This document shows positions 15,224-21,553 of a stretch of 26,361 nt of DNA, one piece after another. The notes beneath the pieces are model-generated. The model did no database searches. It worked only from the letters and a program-made list of their open reading frames with translations, and was not told the origin of the DNA. The stretch is taken from NCBI GenBank assembly GCA_964627195.1, contig CAZVJU010000015.1, positions 1-26,361 of the forward strand, written 5' to 3'. The DNA comes from CAZVJU01 sp964627195. GTDB lineage: Bacteria > Patescibacteriota > Microgenomatia > UBA8517. The position numbers were made by a program, and so were the translations under genes. Numbering within the stretch: the first letter of the stretch is position 1; every line of letters starts with the position of its first letter.

Positions 15224-16353
15224 TTTCCCGTCTGGAAAGACAGCGTGATAGGATCGCTCGGGGCTTTATTACTATCTAACCTTTGGCCAACTCTAATAAC
15301 CTGCTCTACCAGCCTATTTGCATATCCCCATTCGTTATCATACCACGCAAAAACTTTGACCAGATTGCCTGCAACAACTTGGGTTAAGGATAAATCAACT
15401 ATTGCGGATTCGCTTCGTCCGATTATGTCAGAGGATACAAGATATCCGTCGGAAACAGCCAAGATTCCTTTATATAAAGCATTTTCATTTACTACCTTTT
15501 TAAACGCTTCATTAACCACTTCCACTGTGACATTTTTCTTCAAAAGTATAGTGAAATCAGTGATAGACCCTGTTGCCGTCGGAACTCTTAAAGCCATCCC
15601 ATCAAACAATCCCTTAAGCTCAGGAATTGTTTCAGTCGTTGCAATTGCAGCGCCAGTTGTTGTAGGTATGATATTTTCTGCAGCTGCCCGGGCACGGCGC
15701 AAATCTTTGTGAGAGTTATCTTGCAAATTTTGGTCATCGGTATATGAATGAATCGTTGTCATCATAGCTTTTTCAATTCCGAAAGCATTGTGAAGAACTG
15801 CTGCAACCGGTGCAACGCAATTTGTAGTACAGCTTGCATTATTAATAACTTCAGCTTCGCCTTTGTACTCGTTAACCCCAATTACATAAGTACCCACATT
15901 ACCCCCCTTGGCTGGGGCTGATATAACAACTCTTTTAGCACCACCTGCTGCATGTTTTTTTGCATCTTCTTCCTTTGTGAACCTACCGGTTGATTCAATA
16001 ACTACCTCCACTCCGTACTTTCCCCAAGGAATTTTAGCCGGATCTTTCTGTGCAAGAAGCGGAACCTGCTTTCCTTCAACTTTCAAAAAACCTATAAAAG
16101 GATCTGCATTTTCCTGACCAGACTCGATTGCTTTCACTACTTCCGAGGCCTCCTTAGCATCATCCGCCCCAACCATCTTTTCAAAACGCCGATACATCGT
16201 GTCGTAGTTTACTAGGTGTGCCCAACCGGAGGCATTCATACTTCCTGAGGTATTTATCGCGACAATCTCCATTTCAGAAGTATGTTTCAGAAGCCAAATC
16301 CGAAAAGCAATTCTCCCAATTCTCCCAAAACCATTAATACCTACTTTTATCAT
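15220..16353 (-). CDS. gap: type I glyceraldehyde-3-phosphate dehydrogenase with insertion
   Basis: Oxidises and phosphorylates glyceraldehyde-3-phosphate to 1,3-bisphosphoglycerate with NAD(P). The N-terminal Rossmann motif is VGINGFGRIGR. The catalytic site is NNASCTTNC with Cys175, and IHSYTDDQ carries the catalytic His202. WYDNEWGYANR closes the domain. At 377 residues it is ~40 longer than the usual ~335, because of an acidic insertion around residues 57-90 (MVGADDAKEASEVVKAIESG) and a short C-terminal tail. The motif ATGSITDFT replaces the common VSVVDLT. It heads the minus-strand unit with Rpe and LOG; a promoter-like TTGTAA-17-TACAGT ends 9 bp upstream of the ATG, predicting a leaderless mRNA. 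Confidence 0.95.
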   Translation of the reverse strand: MIKVGINGFGRIGRIAFRIWLLKHTSEMEIVAINTSGSMNASGWAHLVNYDTMYRRFEKMVGADDAKEASEVVKAIESGQENADPFIGFLKVEGKQVPLLAQKDPAKIPWGKYGVEVVIESTGRFTKEEDAKKHAAGGAKRVVISAPAKGGNVGTYVIGVNEYKGEAEVINNASCTTNCVAPVAAVLHNAFGIEKAMMTTIHSYTDDQNLQDNSHKDLRRARAAAENIIPTTTGAAIATTETIPELKGLFDGMALRVPTATGSITDFTILLKKNVTVEVVNEAFKKVVNENALYKGILAVSDGYLVSSDIIGRSESAIVDLSLTQVVAGNLVKVFAWYDNEWGYANRLVEQVIRVGQRLDSNKAPSDPITLSFQTGK

Positions 16354-16362
16354 ACTATAATC

Positions 16363-16391
16363 ACTGTACTAAAATCTAAATATATTTACAA
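16363..16391 (-). promoter_or_regulatory. gap promoter, leaderless geometry
   Basis: Minus strand: TTGTAA (16391-16386), 17-bp spacer, TACAGT (16368-16363), then 9 bp to ATG 16353. A second -10-like TATAGT abuts the ATG. Confidence 0.5.
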
Positions 16392-16394
16392 CAA

Positions 16395-16655
16395 TTACGG
16401 TTTAATCTTTTGGTTTTTTACCTTAAGGTTATATAATTTCCTACCCTTTATTTTCGCGTCGCTCCAAGTTTTACACTTCTTGCAAAGAGCATGAACCTCT
16501 CCCGTCATTCTTTCACTAAGCGCATAGGTTTCTAATATATTTATATTATCAACTGGATAAATGCCATCTATAACTAAATCTTTTGTTTGCCACTCAACTT
16601 TCGCACCACAGTTAGGGCAATCTTTATTGAGTTTAATAATGTTATACATGCCCAT
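16395..16655 (-). CDS. small zinc-ribbon protein
   Basis: 86 residues with CPNC near residue 13 and CKKC near residue 58, a spacing compatible with one zinc-binding ribbon split by ~40 residues. The rest is polar with a basic C-terminus (KIKGRKLYNLKVKNQKIKP). No known domain recognised. The start is ATG 16655 because TGCTATAAT lies 7 bp upstream, fixing a leaderless start; a second ATG two codons in (MYNII) is possible. It ends 42 bp before the GAPDH start on the same strand and may share transcripts with it, though gap has its own promoter. Confidence 0.72.
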   Translation of the reverse strand: MGMYNIIKLNKDCPNCGAKVEWQTKDLVIDGIYPVDNINILETYALSERMTGEVHALCKKCKTWSDAKIKGRKLYNLKVKNQKIKP

Positions 16656-16662
16656 AATAATA

Positions 16663-16671
16663 ATTATAGCA
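16663..16671 (-). promoter_or_regulatory. extended -10 promoter of the zinc-ribbon gene
   Basis: Minus-strand TGCTATAAT, perfect TGn + TATAAT, followed by 7 bp and ATG 16655. No -35 box needed or seen. Confidence 0.65.
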
Positions 16672-16718
16672 GGATATTATCATTTTTTAGCATATAAAGA
16701 ATGGGGGTTGGGAATGAG

Positions 16719-16750
16719 GTTTTTCGGAAAAACGAGAATAACCGAAAAAC
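16719..16750. terminator. 9-bp hairpin, possible terminator of the 76-residue gene
   Basis: Perfect arms GTTTTTCGG (16719-16727) and CCGAAAAAC (16742-16750) lie 20 bp past the stop at 16771. The stem itself holds the A/T tracts; no separate U-run follows on the minus strand. Confidence 0.4.
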
Positions 16751-16770
16751 TTTAAGCTTCAGTTGTTGGA

Positions 16771-17001
16771 CTATTCTCTTCTATTAAAGAGTATTCCAAA
16801 ACCTGGAGCAACCATACCGTACATAAAAATAACCGCACCTACGCAAGCTGTTTTAGTATCATTCGAGCCTGCCAGTAACAAGCCAGTTGCTATTGCCGCT
16901 AATTGAACTTTTATACCTGGGTTGAAAAACCTTTCCGAAAGGCTTCTTTGCTGAAATAGATTATCTACGTTCTCTTCCACTGTCGTATCTCTTTCTCTCA
17001 T
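16771..17001 (-). CDS. small membrane protein, unknown
   Basis: 76 residues: a polar, charged N-terminus (MRERDTTVEENVDNLFQQRS), then two hydrophobic segments, VQLAAIATGLLLAGS and TACVGAVIFMYGMVAPGFGI, with a short basic end (NRRE). It is likely a two-helix hairpin protein with both ends in the cytoplasm. No family recognised. The promoter (TTTACC-17-TAGAAT with TGC before the -10) ends 9 bp before the ATG and lies within a remnant of the pgk 3' end, so this gene's promoter may have been recruited from decayed coding sequence. Confidence 0.65.
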   Translation of the reverse strand: MRERDTTVEENVDNLFQQRSLSERFFNPGIKVQLAAIATGLLLAGSNDTKTACVGAVIFMYGMVAPGFGILFNRRE

Positions 17002-17008
17002 TAATAAC

Positions 17009-17083
17009 TCATTCTAGCAATACCCCAATTCCAGGTAAAGTACGTTTCGCTGAAAATTCAAGCATATTAGTTGAAATATAGTA
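17009..17083 (-). pseudogene. degenerate duplicate of the pgk 3' end
   Basis: Directly after the DUF3592 stop, and in the same frame, the minus strand reads YYISTNMLEFSAKRTL then PGIGVLLE and a TGA. The functional pgk ends DWISVGGGAMLEFLAKGT then LPGIDALIK and a stop. The fragment therefore matches the last ~27 codons of pgk, with the GGG of the nucleotide-phosphate loop deleted, several substitutions, and the stop at the same relative place. DNA also matches (for example AATTCCAGGTA(A/G)AGTAC on the plus strand). No start codon or upstream part of pgk is present. It lies 0.8 kb downstream of the intact gene. Confidence 0.8.
17011..17039 (-). promoter_or_regulatory. promoter of the 76-residue gene, inside the pgk remnant
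   Basis: Minus strand: TTTACC (17039-17034), 17-bp spacer ending TGC, TAGAAT (17016-17011), then 9 bp to ATG 17001. Confidence 0.5.
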
Positions 17084-17839
17084 TTAAAACGCTCTCGAAA
17101 GTACTAAGTAGAAAAGTATTGTTGAGCTAAAATATAAGATTACATCAATAACCCCAAAAGCCACAGAAACAACTGCGCTTTGTTTTACCGAAACTGTTCC
17201 TATCCTATTTAAAACTAAATACAAAGCAAGGACAGAAAACAAGGTTGAGGAAATAACTAAATTTAGGTTTTCCAACCCTAATATTAGAAGAGTAGTAGCC
17301 ACGCTGCTAACTGAAACCGCGCCAATTAAACTTATATAAAAAGATTGTTTTGTTTTCGTAATTTTTCCTGCCAAAGCTAAAATTACATAAATAATTAAGA
17401 CTGCAATAACTATACGAACCAAATATGACCTTATAAATCCAAAAAGGTATGCAAACATACTTATTATCCTCAGTAGTGAAAAGGATTGGTATTTATTATT
17501 AATTTCCGAGGTACTTTCATACAAATTATCAGGATTATAATAAGCAGTAATCTTCTTCCCGACAGGATAGTTGTCTATTATTGACTGAGTTTCCTCTTTA
17601 TCATATTTACTAAACTCTAAACTCCTTCCCCTGTAAGGTTTATCGCCAACATTAAATTCATATAAAATCTTAACTGAATATTTACCGTCCTCCTCCTCTT
17701 TTATTTGTGAAAAAACCACCTCACTTTCAACTGAAGGCCAATTAAATCCCAAGATAAGAGTTTTTATAAAGTAGGTAAAAATTAATAAAAACGGCAGCAC
17801 TACAAAAAATATTAAGGATAATCTTTTGTTTCTGTACAT
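17084..17839 (-). CDS. DUF3592-type multi-pass membrane protein
   Basis: An N-terminal helix (LIFFVVLPFLLIFTYFI), then an extracytoplasmic segment (~residues 35-110) with WPSVESEVVFSQI, YSVKILYEFNVGDKPYRG and ITAYYNPDN, the W..v.g.v....Y.v...Y.v....Y.g....VxVyYNP pattern of DUF3592. Four or more further helices follow in residues ~125-248. The family has no established function. It starts 10 bp after the pgk stop, so it probably rides on the pgk transcript. It lies exactly between intact pgk and a pgk 3' remnant, as if inserted at a duplication of the pgk end. Confidence 0.75.
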   Translation of the reverse strand: MYRNKRLSLIFFVVLPFLLIFTYFIKTLILGFNWPSVESEVVFSQIKEEEDGKYSVKILYEFNVGDKPYRGRSLEFSKYDKEETQSIIDNYPVGKKITAYYNPDNLYESTSEINNKYQSFSLLRIISMFAYLFGFIRSYLVRIVIAVLIIYVILALAGKITKTKQSFYISLIGAVSVSSVATTLLILGLENLNLVISSTLFSVLALYLVLNRIGTVSVKQSAVVSVAFGVIDVILYFSSTILFYLVLSRAF

Positions 17840-17849
17840 AATTATTATG

Positions 17850-18851
17850 TTATTTTATTAAGGCGTCAATTCCAGGTAGAGTACCTTTGGCTAAAAATTC
17901 CAGCATTGCGCCACCACCAACGGAAATCCAGTCAAATTTATCTGTCAGGTTAAACATCGTTAAGGCTGCTTCCGTATCTCCCCCGCCTGCAACTTTATAG
18001 GCGGTAGAATTTGCAACTGCTTCAAAAACCCGTTTGGTTCCTTGCCTATGGCTTTCGTCCTCATACTTGCCGATAACTCCCGCAAGAACAATAGTTCTCG
18101 CTTTACCGATTTCCTGCTCAAATCTCTCAACCGAGTGCAGTGTTATATCTTCTTTGTCTTGGTTTAATTTGGCAACGATAATTTTCTCATCATGATAATC
18201 TTCAGCTAAAAATTCAGGTAATCTACCTGCAACCAATATTTCATCCGCCAAATTCTTAATATTCTCTATCATCTCAAGCTTGTCCTTTTTGATTCCACTG
18301 ATGAGAAAAATCAAAGGTCTATCAGGACTTTCAATAACTCGACTTAGGTGCTCAACTTCAGCAACAAATCTAAATCCTGCTGCATGGGGTAAAAACTTCG
18401 GAATTCCTACAATTGATGCATGAGCTCTATGCGAAACTGCAAATGCTTCATTAACATAAATTTCACCTAAAGACGCTAACTGTCTTGCGAACTCCTCTGC
18501 GCCAGCATCCTGAGCAGGGTCGAAGGATTCTCTTGGGTTGAATCTTAAATTTTCGTAAACTACAACCTCTCCTTCAGTGTTTTCAAAATTATCTGAAAAG
18601 GTTACTCCTTTTCCTAACATTTCCCCAAGTTTTTGAGAAATTGGCCTAAGACTTAAATCGTCTACTTTGCCCCCCACAGGTCGTCCTTTGTGTCCTATTA
18701 AAATAAGCTTTGCGTTTTTTTGAAGTAAATAATCTAAGGTAGGTTTTGCGCTTTCTATTCGTGTCAAATCACCTTCCGGCACATCAAAATCCATTCGTAC
18801 AATTACTCTTTTTCCAGAAACGTCTAAATCTGTGAGTTTTGGAAGGTTCAT
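17850..18851 (-). CDS. pgk: compact phosphoglycerate kinase
   Basis: Transfers phosphate from 1,3-bisphosphoglycerate to ADP. Recognisable substrate-side motifs are VRMDFDVP, GHKGRP, YENLRF and NEAFAVSHRAHAS; nucleotide-side motifs are GGGDTEAA and SVGGGAMLEFLAKGTLPG. At 334 residues it is ~60 shorter than usual; the lost length is mainly in the C-terminal domain. Oddities: the signature RxDxNxP has Asp instead of Asn (DFDVP), the GGAKVxDKI helix reads SGIKKDKLE, and NGPxGVFE reads AGVIGKYE. A short SFDPAQD insertion follows LRFNPRE. The start is ATG 18851 (a GTG lies one codon upstream), 7 bp after a GATAAT box with TTGTCT 17 bp before it, so leaderless. Confidence 0.92.
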   Translation of the reverse strand: MNLPKLTDLDVSGKRVIVRMDFDVPEGDLTRIESAKPTLDYLLQKNAKLILIGHKGRPVGGKVDDLSLRPISQKLGEMLGKGVTFSDNFENTEGEVVVYENLRFNPRESFDPAQDAGAEEFARQLASLGEIYVNEAFAVSHRAHASIVGIPKFLPHAAGFRFVAEVEHLSRVIESPDRPLIFLISGIKKDKLEMIENIKNLADEILVAGRLPEFLAEDYHDEKIIVAKLNQDKEDITLHSVERFEQEIGKARTIVLAGVIGKYEDESHRQGTKRVFEAVANSTAYKVAGGGDTEAALTMFNLTDKFDWISVGGGAMLEFLAKGTLPGIDALIK

Positions 18852-18858
18852 CACTTAT

Positions 18859-18887
18859 ATTATCTAGTAAGTAACGAGATTAGACAA
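18859..18887 (-). promoter_or_regulatory. pgk promoter, leaderless geometry
   Basis: Minus strand: TTGTCT (18887-18882), 17-bp spacer, GATAAT (18864-18859), 7 bp, ATG 18851. Confidence 0.6.
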
Positions 18888-18894
18888 TATTTAT

Positions 18895-19308
18895 TTAATT
18901 GAGAAGTTCAATATCCCCTAGACCTTTTGCCTTTTTATAATACTCTTCGTCGCAGGTTAAGAAAGTCGCGCTTTGCGCTTTAGCTAAAACGTGGTACGAA
19001 GTATCGTAAACAGTTGTACCTAATTTATAAGATAAAAACAGACTTTCTTTCTGCGATGTTTTACTTAAAGAAATTAGTCTTATATGCAAATCTAAAAATC
19101 CCTTAAAAAATTTTTGAGCTTTAGCCACATCACGCTCGTTAAAACGGATTCCGTTTGCGACTTCCATTATTAGAAATTTTGAAGAAATAAGTTCAATTTC
19201 ACCTGCAGTTGCTGACGAAAATATATCTCTTACGCTTTCCACTAGTGATTTTCTGCTTTCCAGAAGGCCAACAAGGATTACAGAAGCATCGACAACATAT
19301 CTCTTCAT
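18895..19308 (-). CDS. PIN-domain ribonuclease toxin (VapC type)
   Basis: 137 residues, the normal size of VapC toxins, which are Mg2+-dependent RNases. The acidic quartet is visible as Asp7 (VVDASV), Glu49 (FLIMEVANG), Asp102 (TVYDTSYHVLA) and Asp120 (LTCDEEYY). Its ATG overlaps the antitoxin stop as ATGA, with AAGGAAG a few bases upstream, so synthesis follows the antitoxin, as in type II modules. Target RNA cannot be predicted. It ends 8 bp before the pgk promoter on the same strand. Confidence 0.9.
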   Translation of the reverse strand: MKRYVVDASVILVGLLESRKSLVESVRDIFSSATAGEIELISSKFLIMEVANGIRFNERDVAKAQKFFKGFLDLHIRLISLSKTSQKESLFLSYKLGTTVYDTSYHVLAKAQSATFLTCDEEYYKKAKGLGDIELLN

Positions 19309-19538
19309 GTTCTTCCTTTTCTAATCGCTGCAAGAATTTGCTTAGTGGTACGCTTTGGCGCAATCTTGCGAAGTTCAAAAAAGGCTTTAACAGGATCCTT
19401 GGAGGTCAACTTCTCTTCCAGAATTTTATCCTCAGTGGCCTCAGCCACAAAGCTACTGACCTTTCCTTTTCCAATTAAATTCAAAAGATCTTCGTATATA
19501 TTTTTGGGTAAACTGACTGTAACTCTTTGATAATTCAT
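19305..19538 (-). CDS. ribbon-helix-helix-like antitoxin (VapB type)
   Basis: 77 residues. The N-terminus YQRVTVSLPKNIYEDLLNLI has the beta strand and helix of a CopG/RHH DNA-binding domain. The C-terminal part (KDPVKAFFELRKIAPKRT) would wrap the toxin. It is paired with VapC by an ATGA overlap. Its start codon is inside a 22-bp palindrome, and four similar half-sites lie upstream across the promoter, which fits autorepression by the RHH dimer. No Shine-Dalgarno site is visible. Confidence 0.85.
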   Translation of the reverse strand: MNYQRVTVSLPKNIYEDLLNLIGKGKVSSFVAEATEDKILEEKLTSKDPVKAFFELRKIAPKRTTKQILAAIRKGRT

Positions 19539-19602
19539 ATTTATATGAATTAGTTATTTTAATTCATAACTCAATTATGAAAGTATTTCATAACATTGTC
19601 AA
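19531..19602 (-). promoter_or_regulatory. vapBC promoter with multi-site operator
   Basis: Promoter: TTGACA (19602-19597), 17-bp spacer, CATAAT (19579-19574) on the minus strand. Operator half-sites of the form TTCATAw occur five times in alternating orientation: arms TAATTCATAT (19531-19540) and ATATGAATTA (19543-19552), TTCATAA (19563-19569), TTATGAA (19575-19581), TTTCATAA (19586-19593). They cover the -10, spacer and start codon. Confidence 0.7.
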
Positions 19603-19650
19603 TATGCGCCTTAAGTTTTTTATTCATTTAGTTTTTAGTTCCTTCTAGTA

Positions 19651-19675
19651 TTGACATTCACACACACCCTATAAT
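19651..19675 (+). promoter_or_regulatory. promoter of the 83-residue gene
   Basis: TTGACA (19651-19656) and TATAAT (19670-19675) are both perfect but only 13 bp apart, short for sigma70. The TATAAT ends 7 bp before ATG 19683, predicting a leaderless mRNA; the -35 may not be used. Confidence 0.5.
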
Positions 19676-19682
19676 TTCAGTC

Positions 19683-19934
19683 ATGACTACAACTATACCT
19701 GCCAAAATAACAATCGCGATTGGTGAACGAACCATTGAGGTAACACTAAAGGATGCACGTAGCCTTGGCTTCTTAGACAATGGAGCTATTCGCCAAGTAG
19801 AAGATATGTATGATGGCGATGGAAATCTTCTCGATCCGGAAGATACACCTTTCGCTGAAGACTTGATAGAAATAAGCCATGCCGCTCGGTCTGGGTGGAC
19901 TAGTGCCGTTGAAGGGAATAGACCACAAGAGTAA
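19683..19934 (+). CDS. small acidic hypothetical protein
   Basis: 83 residues, soluble, with acidic middle (EDMYDGDGNLLDPEDTPFAEDL). No membrane helix, signal or known motif. The start is supported by a perfect TATAAT 7 bp upstream of ATG. It diverges from the vapBC operator region and converges on rpiB, ending 10 bp from it, so it is a one-gene unit. Confidence 0.65.
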   Translation: MTTTIPAKITIAIGERTIEVTLKDARSLGFLDNGAIRQVEDMYDGDGNLLDPEDTPFAEDLIEISHAARSGWTSAVEGNRPQE

Positions 19935-19944
19935 AACTACTCAC

Positions 19945-20394
19945 TTAATTATTTGCCTCGATTTTCTTTATGTCGGATAGTCTTTTCTTGTAACGGGACT
20001 TTCCTGAAAACTTGGTTTCCAGAAAAGCTTTAACCATTTTTTTTGCATCTTCATCATTTGTAAAATCAGCTGCAATTACTAACACAGTCATGTCATCATC
20101 GTTTCTCCCCGCTTTAACTTGCTCAACGCTCTTTCCAATCGATGCTCTAACTCCATCAAATTTATTTGCTACTATATCTACTCCTACACCGCTACCACAC
20201 AAAAGGATTCCGCGGGAATTTTTATTTTTAGAGACCAGTGAAGCAACCTCAGACGCATACAAAGTATAATCATCTTTTTCATCTAAGTGGCTGGCTCCGA
20301 CATCGAAAAACTCATATCCCCAATCAAACAACCACTTTGTTATCTTTTCTTTTAAGACAAAGCCTCGGTGATCCGCTCCGATATAGACTTTCAT
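19945..20394 (-). CDS. rpiB: ribose-5-phosphate isomerase B
   Basis: Interconverts ribose-5-phosphate and ribulose-5-phosphate. RpiB/LacAB signature motifs: IGADHRGF at the N-terminus and GILLCGSGVGVD, with Cys66 at the same position as the catalytic cysteine of E. coli RpiB. The later block RNDDDMTVLVIAAD replaces the usual HNDANVLALGAR. From ATG 20394 it has 149 residues, the usual length. That start overlaps the upstream gene's stop as ATGA; a longer frame to 20421 lacks support. It is last in a coupled chain with archaeal-type TIM and a small membrane protein. Confidence 0.93.
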   Translation of the reverse strand: MKVYIGADHRGFVLKEKITKWLFDWGYEFFDVGASHLDEKDDYTLYASEVASLVSKNKNSRGILLCGSGVGVDIVANKFDGVRASIGKSVEQVKAGRNDDDMTVLVIAADFTNDEDAKKMVKAFLETKFSGKSRYKKRLSDIKKIEANN

Positions 20395-20588
20395 CCTTTT
20401 TGTTGGAAATCTTTGTACCACAAGTAAGCTGCAATACCAAGAAGAATTAGCCCTACAGCTGTAAATAAAGATCCAACACTAAACCCTTCCCCTAAAAACT
20501 GAGAAGAAATAACTCCGGCAAAAATAAGTGCAATGCCTATCATTGCCACAAAGGCTCTGATGTAACCTCCACGCCAACCGCTCCTCAT
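20391..20588 (-). CDS. 65-residue two-helix membrane protein
   Basis: Short basic start (MRSGWRGGYIR), helix 1 (AFVAMIGIALIFAGVISS), a short loop, helix 2 (SLFTAVGLILLGIAAYLWY) and a charged end. Both its start and its stop overlap neighbours as ATGA (with tpiA at 20585-20588 and rpiB at 20391-20394), so it is surely translated, despite its size. No family recognised and no evident metabolic role. Confidence 0.75.
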   Translation of the reverse strand: MRSGWRGGYIRAFVAMIGIALIFAGVISSQFLGEGFSVGSLFTAVGLILLGIAAYLWYKDFQQKG

Positions 20589-21244
20589 ATATATCCTTCT
20601 GTTAAATCTAATATTTCTTTTTTAGGATCTTTTGCAGCCACAATATCACTTGCTACTGCCACTCCTACCGCACCCAACTCCAAACTTTTTCTAACATCAT
20701 CAGCAGACTTTATTCCTGCGCCCACAATAAGAGGAAGATCGTGATTTTTAGTTATTTCAACCGCCTTGGCTATAACTTCCGGTTTGGCCTCGGCAACCGA
20801 AGTGGTTTTACTTCCAACAAGCTCCGGTGGTTCGTAAGCTACAAAAGTTGGTTTTAATTCTGCAACTTTATCTAATTCGGCCAAATTTGCAGCAAAAACC
20901 AATGTTTTTAATCCAACCTCTAGTGCTCGCTGATGAGCTTTCTCTAACTCAGCAAAGTGCTCAAACTTATTTTCAGAATGATTTAAAAAAGTTCCGACCG
21001 CCCCGTCTTCAAAAACAGCCTCGGGCAAGATGAAACCGGTGTGAGCTCCGAAAGCTACAGGATCGACATGCTGAGCCCAAATTTCCAGTTTTGAGATTTG
21101 TACTACCTCTTTTACATCTGCCGCTTGTACAACCGGAATAATTTTAATCTGGCTCTGATGGGCCACACCCTCCAGAATCTGTACCAACTCAAGGGCGGCA
21201 ACGCCTGTTCCTTTCTCATAAGTTTTGAAATTAACGAAGATCAT
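20585..21244 (-). CDS. tpiA: archaeal-type triosephosphate isomerase
   Basis: Interconverts dihydroxyacetone phosphate and glyceraldehyde-3-phosphate. At 219 residues it has the short archaeal form; bacterial enzymes have ~250. Catalytic residues are visible: Lys7 (VNFKTY), His89 (TFLNHSE) and Glu138 (AYEPPELVG). Phosphate-loop elements GAGIKSADDV and GAVGVAVASD are present, and WAQHVD and GAHTG are typical archaeal-form blocks. ATG lies 18 bp after the glutaredoxin-like gene; downstream gene overlaps as ATGA. The archaeal-type enzyme in an otherwise bacterial pathway is a possible transfer. Confidence 0.93.
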   Translation of the reverse strand: MIFVNFKTYEKGTGVAALELVQILEGVAHQSQIKIIPVVQAADVKEVVQISKLEIWAQHVDPVAFGAHTGFILPEAVFEDGAVGTFLNHSENKFEHFAELEKAHQRALEVGLKTLVFAANLAELDKVAELKPTFVAYEPPELVGSKTTSVAEAKPEVIAKAVEITKNHDLPLIVGAGIKSADDVRKSLELGAVGVAVASDIVAAKDPKKEILDLTEGYI

Positions 21245-21262
21245 CTTAGCAAACTAATACAA

Positions 21263-21514
21263 TTAGTTAAGTCCTAATATTTCATCGATTCTTCCCTTGT
21301 CAAAACCGATTATAGTTCCCTTGCTTCCATCGTTTTTGACGATGAGTGTAAAAGGGACCCCTAAAAATCCGCCTGATGCCCGGCCCATTTCTTCTCTTGC
21401 CGCATCATCTTGATCAACTAACTTCTCACTAAAAGTCACATTCTTACTCTCCAAATAATCTTTTAACATTTTGCAGTAGGGACAAGTTGTAGTCGTATAT
21501 ACAATAACTTGCAT
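21263..21514 (-). CDS. glutaredoxin-like thiol-disulfide protein
   Basis: A glutaredoxin-fold redox protein of 83 residues with CPYC right after the first strand (VIVYTTTTCPYCKML), the cis-proline loop GVPFTLIV and a C-terminal GFDKGRIDEIL (binding-groove Gly-Phe). The size matches NrdH/glutaredoxin-like single-domain proteins that reduce ribonucleotide reductase or other partners. I moved the start to ATG 21514 (MQVIVY): the longer frame's GTG at 21523 is itself part of a perfect Shine-Dalgarno sequence. It precedes tpiA by 18 bp. Confidence 0.9.
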   Translation of the reverse strand: MQVIVYTTTTCPYCKMLKDYLESKNVTFSEKLVDQDDAAREEMGRASGGFLGVPFTLIVKNDGSKGTIIGFDKGRIDEILGLN

Positions 21515-21520
21515 ATCTTC

Positions 21521-21530
21521 CACCTCCTTT
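21521..21530 (-). promoter_or_regulatory. perfect Shine-Dalgarno site that fixes the glutaredoxin start
   Basis: Minus-strand AAAGGAGGTG pairs over its full length with the canonical 16S anti-SD CACCUCCUUU and lies 6 nt before ATG 21514. It shows that this organism does use SD initiation for some genes. Confidence 0.75.
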
Positions 21531-21553
21531 CACTTGAAATCTATCACTTTTTA

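Noticed and set aside
16719..16750. Replication-origin or phage attachment role for the A/T-tract palindrome
   Set aside because: No iterons, DnaA boxes, integrase or duplicated flank; a simple transcription end is enough.
17009..17086. Stop-codon readthrough from DUF3592 into the in-frame pgk-like tail
   Set aside because: The tail is too short to fold and lacks the GGG loop; a plain TAA with no recoding signal makes a pseudogene remnant more likely.
21515..21523. GTG start of the glutaredoxin-like gene at 21523
   Set aside because: That GTG is inside the Shine-Dalgarno sequence of the ATG at 21514.
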